Assembly: GCA_031363085.1 (NCBI GenBank)
Contig: JANLTU010000248.1
Coordinates: 1-10,160, forward strand
Direction of reading: 5' to 3'
Source of the DNA: UBA6921 sp031363085
Lineage (GTDB): Bacteria > Pseudomonadota > Gammaproteobacteria > SG8-11
DNA: 10,160 nucleotides
Program-made: the position numbers and the translations under genes
The notes under the pieces: model-generated
The model's database searches: none
What the model was told of the DNA's origin: nothing
Seen by the model: the letters and a program-made list of their open reading frames with translations, nothing else
Shown here: piece by piece, positions 6,318 through 10,160 of the stretch
Numbering within the stretch: the stretch's first letter is position 1
Layout of the letters: every line of letters begins with the position of its first letter

Positions 6318-7168
6318 ACCATGCCTTTGTGAGCCGCCGGACTGACGTACGGCATGCCTAAATAGGTAGTGAAAGCCAATACAAAAATACCGATGATAAC
6401 GGCGCCACTGATCCACGGCGGCACTCGATAGGTGAGACGCACATGGATGCCCACGCCCAACGCCAGCCACGTGATAAACGCCGAAGTCTCCAGCGAATCC
6501 CACGACCAATACCGGCCCCAGGCGTCTTGCGCCCACACTGCACCGGCGATCAACATCAGGCTGTCGAACACCAGCGCGAGCATCATCACGCGCCAGGCGA
6601 CACGGTCGACCACCTCGTCGGCGGGCATGCTGCTAAACCAACGCTGCGCACGTGGATAGCGTCGTAGGATCATGACGCCCGCCAAGCCCACGCCGATGAG
6701 CAACAGCGCCAGATACACTTTGCCGAGAAACACGTGCACCCACTTCCACTCGTTGTAATAGGTCGCGGGAAAATGGCTGGCCTTGGGTTCGAGCGTCAGC
6801 AACCAACTGCCCAGCACCCAGAACACCGGCAACACCACCACCGCACTGGCGCGGAAGCGCGGCATGCGCCAGTAGGCAATGGCGTAGATCACACCCAGAC
6901 TCCACAACTGGCTCATGAGCAATTCGAACAGGCTGATCCACGGGCCGTGGCCGATGCGCACCCAACGCTGCGTGATCGCGGCGGCGAGCAAGATCACGCC
7001 TGCCGCCAATAATGTCAAAACAAGGCGCTCGGAGTGGCCGCTGCGCGTGAGCGTGCCGTTGGAATTTTGAATCACCACGCCGCTGATCGCGACCAAGGTC
7101 GCGAGCGCGTAACCGGCGAGGCCGCTCCACATCCACGGTAATTCGGTGGCGAAACCTTCAGCGTTCAA
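6314..7168 (-). CDS. ccsA: Cytochrome c biogenesis protein CcsA (ResC), haem handling
   Basis: This 284-residue polytopic inner-membrane protein is, with ResB, the System II haem exporter and cytochrome c synthetase. It has about eight hydrophobic segments. The haem-binding WWD domain, WAQDAWGRYWSWD, lies at residues 212-224. Candidate conserved histidines are His74 (in GHGPWISLFE), His145 (WKWVHV), His242 (GVGIHVRL) and His280 near the C terminus, fitting the membrane and periplasmic haem ligands known in the family. The start is TTG at 7166-7168, supported by AGGAG (7176-7180) seven bases upstream; the next ATG, at codon 13, has no such support. The start overlaps the resB stop by 11 bases, and the stop overlaps the TPR start. 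The length is near the usual 280-320. Confidence 0.96.
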   Translation of the reverse strand: MNAEGFATELPWMWSGLAGYALATLVAISGVVIQNSNGTLTRSGHSERLVLTLLAAGVILLAAAITQRWVRIGHGPWISLFELLMSQLWSLGVIYAIAYWRMPRFRASAVVVLPVFWVLGSWLLTLEPKASHFPATYYNEWKWVHVFLGKVYLALLLIGVGLAGVMILRRYPRAQRWFSSMPADEVVDRVAWRVMMLALVFDSLMLIAGAVWAQDAWGRYWSWDSLETSAFITWLALGVGIHVRLTYRVPPWISGAVIIGIFVLAFTTYLGMPYVSPAAHKGMV

Positions 7169-8177
7169 GCGTTTTCTCCTGTGTATTGTCCTGCGCCGAC
7201 GCGCGTTGCGCCTCGGCCGGAAATAGCCTCGAACCCATCACTTGCCAGTAGTGCCACGCCATCCCCAACACCGCGATGATGGCGACAAAAAACAGCCAAC
7301 GCAGGGTCGGATCGTAATACACCTTGTAACCCATCCAGGCACTTAGGCGATCATAACGTAATTGGCCGCCGTCCAAGCGCGTGCTTTCACCGACGTGTAA
7401 TTCCACACGCTGGTCAGCATGTGAGACCACCAGCACCCCCTGGGAGTTGCGTGCATCCAGCACCCAGGCGGCATCTTCACGCATGCCGGTGGTCAGTTGC
7501 AGCCAGAACTTCACCGGCGACGCGCCCGGCGGTGTCCAAGAATTGTCTTGCTTGTAATCATAGAGCGGGTACGACGGTAGATTAATGCGCCCGGTCACCG
7601 GCACACCTTGATCGGGCTGCCACGTTAGCACCACGGTAAAGCCCTTGTTGAAGGTGGTGTAAAAACGATAACCCTCCAACACTAAGACGCGGTCATCGCC
7701 GATTATTTTGCTGGTGAACTGACCATGCTCATCGGGCAGCAACACCTGGCTGTTGGTCAGACCGCGATGCATGCCTTCGGCATAGTCCACGGTGTAGTAG
7801 CCCTGCACGAAACGCACTTTGTCGAGGCGCCCGGCATGCAATGGTCCTTTTTTGGTTTCCAGCAACAGGTCGGGAGTGAAGCCTTGCCCGCTGGCAATCT
7901 CCAAATGCGCGTCGATAAACGACAGGCGGCCGATGGCGGCCAGCACGATGATACTCAGCAACCCGATGTGAAACAGCAGCAACCCCGGCTGCCGATTAAT
8001 GCGTTGATTGGTGAAGATCGCGGCGGTCAGATTCAGCGCCAATAGTCCGAGCGGGAGCACCAGCACCCACATCGTCACGTCCAGACGATTGTCGTAGGTC
8101 AGCGACGCTCCGATCACCATTAAGACCATGCCCACTAAGGTGAGCTTCAAGGATGCAAGTAAACGAAACCACTTCAT
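7158..8177 (-). CDS. resB: Cytochrome c biogenesis protein ResB (CcsB), short form
   Basis: This 339-residue inner-membrane partner of CcsA is needed for haem delivery and apocytochrome ligation in System II. The ATG at 8175-8177 puts the first transmembrane segment right at the N terminus; the frame stays open much further but that part is basic, hydrophilic and unlike ResB. Three transmembrane helices lie at about 10-26, 37-56 and 66-85, with LLLFHIGLL (His70) matching the family. A long periplasmic domain spans about 88-290, and a last helix at about 293-311 contains FFVAIIAVLGMAWHYW. It is shorter than Bacillus ResB (over 500) and Bordetella CcsB; compact ResB forms exist. No strong Shine-Dalgarno is seen. 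It heads the operon and is divergent from the diheme-FGE gene. Confidence 0.92.
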   Translation of the reverse strand: MKWFRLLASLKLTLVGMVLMVIGASLTYDNRLDVTMWVLVLPLGLLALNLTAAIFTNQRINRQPGLLLFHIGLLSIIVLAAIGRLSFIDAHLEIASGQGFTPDLLLETKKGPLHAGRLDKVRFVQGYYTVDYAEGMHRGLTNSQVLLPDEHGQFTSKIIGDDRVLVLEGYRFYTTFNKGFTVVLTWQPDQGVPVTGRINLPSYPLYDYKQDNSWTPPGASPVKFWLQLTTGMREDAAWVLDARNSQGVLVVSHADQRVELHVGESTRLDGGQLRYDRLSAWMGYKVYYDPTLRWLFFVAIIAVLGMAWHYWQVMGSRLFPAEAQRASAQDNTQEKTLER

Positions 8178-8247
8178 ACGCAGGTGTAAACCATCAACAG
8201 TATCGGTAAAACCGGTTATCGAATGTCGCTTGAAATTCCCCGTGCCC

Positions 8248-8272
8248 TGGCGCGCGATACGGATACGCGCCA
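8248..8272. repeat. Imperfect palindrome in the divergent gap, possible operator
   Basis: TGGCGCG (8248-8254) and CGCGCCA (8266-8272) are exact complements 11 bases apart, in the middle of the 210-base region between the divergent resB and diheme-FGE genes. Position and symmetry fit a dimeric regulator site that could serve both directions, but GC-rich symmetry can arise by chance and no known operator consensus matches. Confidence 0.25.
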
Positions 8273-8312
8273 AGACGGTTGCGACAGTATGCACGAAGGC
8301 GCTGCACTTGCG

Positions 8313-8342
8313 TTGACACTGCTGCGCGCGTCCGACTAAAGT
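8313..8342 (+). promoter_or_regulatory. Sigma70-like promoter for the diheme-FGE gene
   Basis: A perfect -35 hexamer TTGACA (8313-8318) is followed after 18 bases by TAAAGT (8337-8342), which matches TATAAT at four of six positions. Transcription would begin near 8349-8351, giving a leader of just under 40 bases before the ATG at 8388. No comparably good promoter for resB was found on the other strand. Confidence 0.5.
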
Positions 8343-8387
8343 GGGCCGCCTCTGGGTTTTCCTTTCTTCGTGTGAGTTGTTGTTGCT

Positions 8388-9440
8388 ATGCCTGGGTTCC
8401 GCTTTAGTCTTGTTACTGCTTTGATGCTCACGTGGTTTTTGGCCACAGCAGCGCCCCCTGCCGTGCCCGCACCGCCCCATACTGGCAAGGCAGTGGTGGA
8501 TTCGCACCATGCAAAATCACGCAAATGTTTTGAGTGCCACAAAGAAGCGGATGATCCGGCGTTTAAGAAAATCGTCAAGGAAAGCTGCATCGAGTGCCAT
8601 CCCAAGGGCTGGTACAAAGGCAAGCTTGCAGCCTTGGCGAAAGAACCGGAAATGCCCGGGAACACGCCAACCCAACATGCCACCGGCCAGGGCCCTGGCA
8701 TGAGCCTGCCGATGTACTACACCCCGTCCCGCCTGGGCGATGCGCCCAACGCGATGATCTTGATTCCGGCCGGTGAATTTATTCGCGGCACCAATAATCG
8801 GTTGCCCGACGAAGGACCGCAGCACAAAGTAACTTTGCCGGCGTTTTACATCGACAAATTTGAAGTGACCAACATGCAGTATAAAAAATTCACCGACGCG
8901 ACCCATCACCCGCAGCCGGAGCATTTTGTTAACGGCAACCTCCCCGAGGGCAAGGCGGATCATCCGGTGGTGTACGTGTCCTGGGAAGACGCCAACGCCT
9001 ATTGCGCGTGGGCCGGCAAGCGTCTGCCTTCCGACAAAGAATGGGAAAAGTCTGCACGTGGCACCGATACGCGCACCTTCCCGTGGGGCGAGGAATTTTC
9101 GATTGAGCGCGTCAATTCACCGGTGCGCTGGGCAAATTTGAATTTGCTCGGCGACACCACGCCAGTAGGCGCGTTTGAAGGCGGTAAAAGTCCGTTTGGC
9201 GTATACGATTTATCCGGTAATGTATGGGAATGGACCTCGTCCGGCTACGAGCCGTATCCCGGCAACAAACGCCCTTCGGAAAACTATAACGGTAACTACA
9301 AAGTGCTCAAGGGCGGCTCATGGTGGGACTGCTCGTTTTATCAATGTGGTATTTCTGCACCTGTGTACAATCGCAGCTTTTTTCACCCGCTCACCAAGAA
9401 CAACAGCTTTGGATTTCGTTGTGCAAAAGATGCCAAATAA
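8388..9440 (+). CDS. Exported diheme cytochrome c fused to an FGE/SUMF1-like domain
   Basis: This gene encodes 350 residues. An in-frame TGA just upstream leaves the ATG at 8388 as the first start; it gives a signal peptide (about 1-22) and so a periplasmic product. After a Pro/Ala linker come two haem c motifs, CFECH (47-51) and CIECH (67-71), with His40, His41 and His31 as possible sixth ligands. From about residue 121 an FGE-sulfatase (SUMF1) domain runs to the end: MILIPAGEFIRGTNN, YIDKFEVTNMQYKKF, DANAYCAWAGKRLPSDKEWE, FPWGEEF, PFGVYDLSGNVWEWTS, KGGSWWDC and FGFRC. Cys315 and Cys320 have the same mutual spacing as the copper-binding catalytic pair of true FGE but sit one residue later relative to GGS. 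Bacterial FGE is cytosolic; an exported haem-linked version must do something else. The adjacent System II operon is the likely source of its haem. Confidence 0.9.
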   Translation: MPGFRFSLVTALMLTWFLATAAPPAVPAPPHTGKAVVDSHHAKSRKCFECHKEADDPAFKKIVKESCIECHPKGWYKGKLAALAKEPEMPGNTPTQHATGQGPGMSLPMYYTPSRLGDAPNAMILIPAGEFIRGTNNRLPDEGPQHKVTLPAFYIDKFEVTNMQYKKFTDATHHPQPEHFVNGNLPEGKADHPVVYVSWEDANAYCAWAGKRLPSDKEWEKSARGTDTRTFPWGEEFSIERVNSPVRWANLNLLGDTTPVGAFEGGKSPFGVYDLSGNVWEWTSSGYEPYPGNKRPSENYNGNYKVLKGGSWWDCSFYQCGISAPVYNRSFFHPLTKNNSFGFRCAKDAK

Positions 9441-9444
9441 CTCG

Positions 9445-10160
9445 ATGACTAGACCTGCAATCAAAGCGCGCCGCTTGCTGACGCTGATGCTGGGTGCGTT
9501 ATCAGCGCTGACAATATTCGGTTGTTCTGAAAAAGAACAACTCGCGGCACCGCCAGCTCCAAGCGGGACCCCGATCAATATGGTGCTGGTTCCGGCCGGT
9601 GAATTCATCATGGGCTCGGACGACATCGACACCAGCGGCAAGTCGGAAGAATTCGGCTTTAACGAACCGTGGTTTTTGCCGGAACACCCACAGCGCAAAA
9701 TTAATCTGAAAGCGTTTTATCTCGACCAATTTGAAGTCAACAACGGCAACTACAAAGCCTACCTGATGGGTACCGAGCGGGTGCACCGCAACGAATTGGT
9801 CAAGCTGCTCGAACCCTTGCAGTTGCGCGTCAACGAACACCCGGTGCGCAATATCAGTTGGTACGACGCCACCGACTACTGTAAGGCGGTGGGCAAGCGC
9901 TTGCCCACCGAAGCCGAATGGGAAAAAGCTGCGCGCGGCCCCAACGGCAACGAGTTTCCGTGGGGTAACGAATGGCACCCGGAAAATGTCAACGCCGGCG
10001 GTCGTGAGACGCAAGTCCTGCCGGTCGGCTCGCTGCCGCAAGGCCGTTCGCCTTATGGTGCGTACGACATGGCCGGCAATGTTCTGGAATGGGTGGACGA
10101 CTGGTTCGACGCGTATCCGGGTGCCGATTACAAAAGCCCGAAATACGGCCAGCAAAACAA
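9445..10160 (+). CDS. FGE/SUMF1-like lipoprotein (3' end outside window)
   Basis: The first 238 codons are visible, starting from the ATG at 9445, four bases after the previous stop, so the two genes are probably co-transcribed. The N terminus MTRPAIKARRLLTLMLGALS and the following hydrophobic run end in IFGC (Cys27), a plausible though non-ideal lipobox. Ser at +2 would favour the outer membrane by the enterobacterial rule. From about residue 46 the FGE-like domain follows: MVLVPAGEFIMGSDD, FYLDQFEVNNGNYKAY, DATDYCKAVGKRLPTEAEWE, FPWGNEW, PYGAYDMAGNVLEWVDDWF. It is clearly paralogous to the FGE part of the preceding gene but has no haem motif before the domain and carries insertions, for example around HRNELVKLLEPLQL. 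The C-terminal region that would show the cysteine pair is missing. Exported SUMF1-domain proteins such as NirV beside nirK are known but of unclear function. Confidence 0.88.
   Translation, partial: MTRPAIKARRLLTLMLGALSALTIFGCSEKEQLAAPPAPSGTPINMVLVPAGEFIMGSDDIDTSGKSEEFGFNEPWFLPEHPQRKINLKAFYLDQFEVNNGNYKAYLMGTERVHRNELVKLLEPLQLRVNEHPVRNISWYDATDYCKAVGKRLPTEAEWEKAARGPNGNEFPWGNEWHPENVNAGGRETQVLPVGSLPQGRSPYGAYDMAGNVLEWVDDWFDAYPGADYKSPKYGQQN

Noticed and set aside
8178..8510. Long N-terminal extension of ResB on the - strand
   Set aside because: The frame is open but encodes a basic, hydrophilic sequence with no ResB character, overlaps the start of the divergent diheme-FGE gene, and places the first transmembrane helix over 110 residues in.
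8388..9440. Calling the diheme fusion a genuine sulfatase-activating formylglycine-generating enzyme
   Set aside because: It is exported and haem-bearing, no sulfatase gene is nearby, the residues after the cysteine pair differ from true FGE, and the fold is shared by many unrelated functions.
9502..10155. Long - strand frame opposite the lipoprotein FGE-like gene
   Set aside because: The + strand frame encodes an unmistakable SUMF1-type domain with a lipobox; the antisense frame has no domain.
1..10160. CRISPR array, tRNA, rRNA, insertion sequence or phage genes
   Set aside because: No direct-repeat and spacer pattern, no transposase or integrase, no phage structural proteins and no recognisable structural RNA were seen on reading both strands.

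Overview
The window looks like chromosomal DNA from a GC-rich proteobacterium, most likely a gamma- or betaproteobacterium. Third codon positions are strongly G/C, several genes overlap through ATGA, and there is a System II (ResB/CcsA) cytochrome c maturation operon. The genus cannot be told from the sequence. I see no rRNA, tRNA, CRISPR array, insertion sequence or phage gene.

Left part (1-4324), all on the + strand. It begins with the tail of an unidentified gene and a possible 28-residue micro-ORF that runs into an NTF2-like hypothetical gene. A DUF3108 envelope protein with a signal peptide follows. Next come two adjacent perfect hairpins and a SnoaL/DUF4440-type protein. The block ends with a GFA-family zinc protein, a YafY-type HTH-WYL regulator, DNA-3-methyladenine glycosylase I (Tag) and a DUF1801 protein. 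The regulator, tag and DUF1801 genes overlap or nearly touch and probably form one transcription unit with a DNA-alkylation-repair flavour.

Middle part (4517-8177), all on the - strand. A stand-alone P-loop kinase-like gene lies at the low-coordinate end. The cytochrome c biogenesis operon reads resB, ccsA, TPR protein, tlpA/ccsX-like thioredoxin. Its genes overlap or are 3 bases apart, so they are probably translationally coupled. Together they would carry haem across the inner membrane, keep apocytochrome CXXCH thiols reduced, and present the apoprotein for haem ligation.

Right part (8388 to the window end), on the + strand and divergent from the biogenesis operon. The first gene encodes an exported protein with two CXXCH haem motifs fused to a formylglycine-generating-enzyme-like (FGE/SUMF1) domain. 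The second, cut by the window end, is a predicted lipoprotein with a paralogous FGE-like domain. A sigma70-like promoter lies in the divergent gap. I infer that the diheme protein is a client of the adjacent System II operon and that the two FGE-like proteins work together in the periplasm in an undefined redox process. This is the most unusual part of the window.
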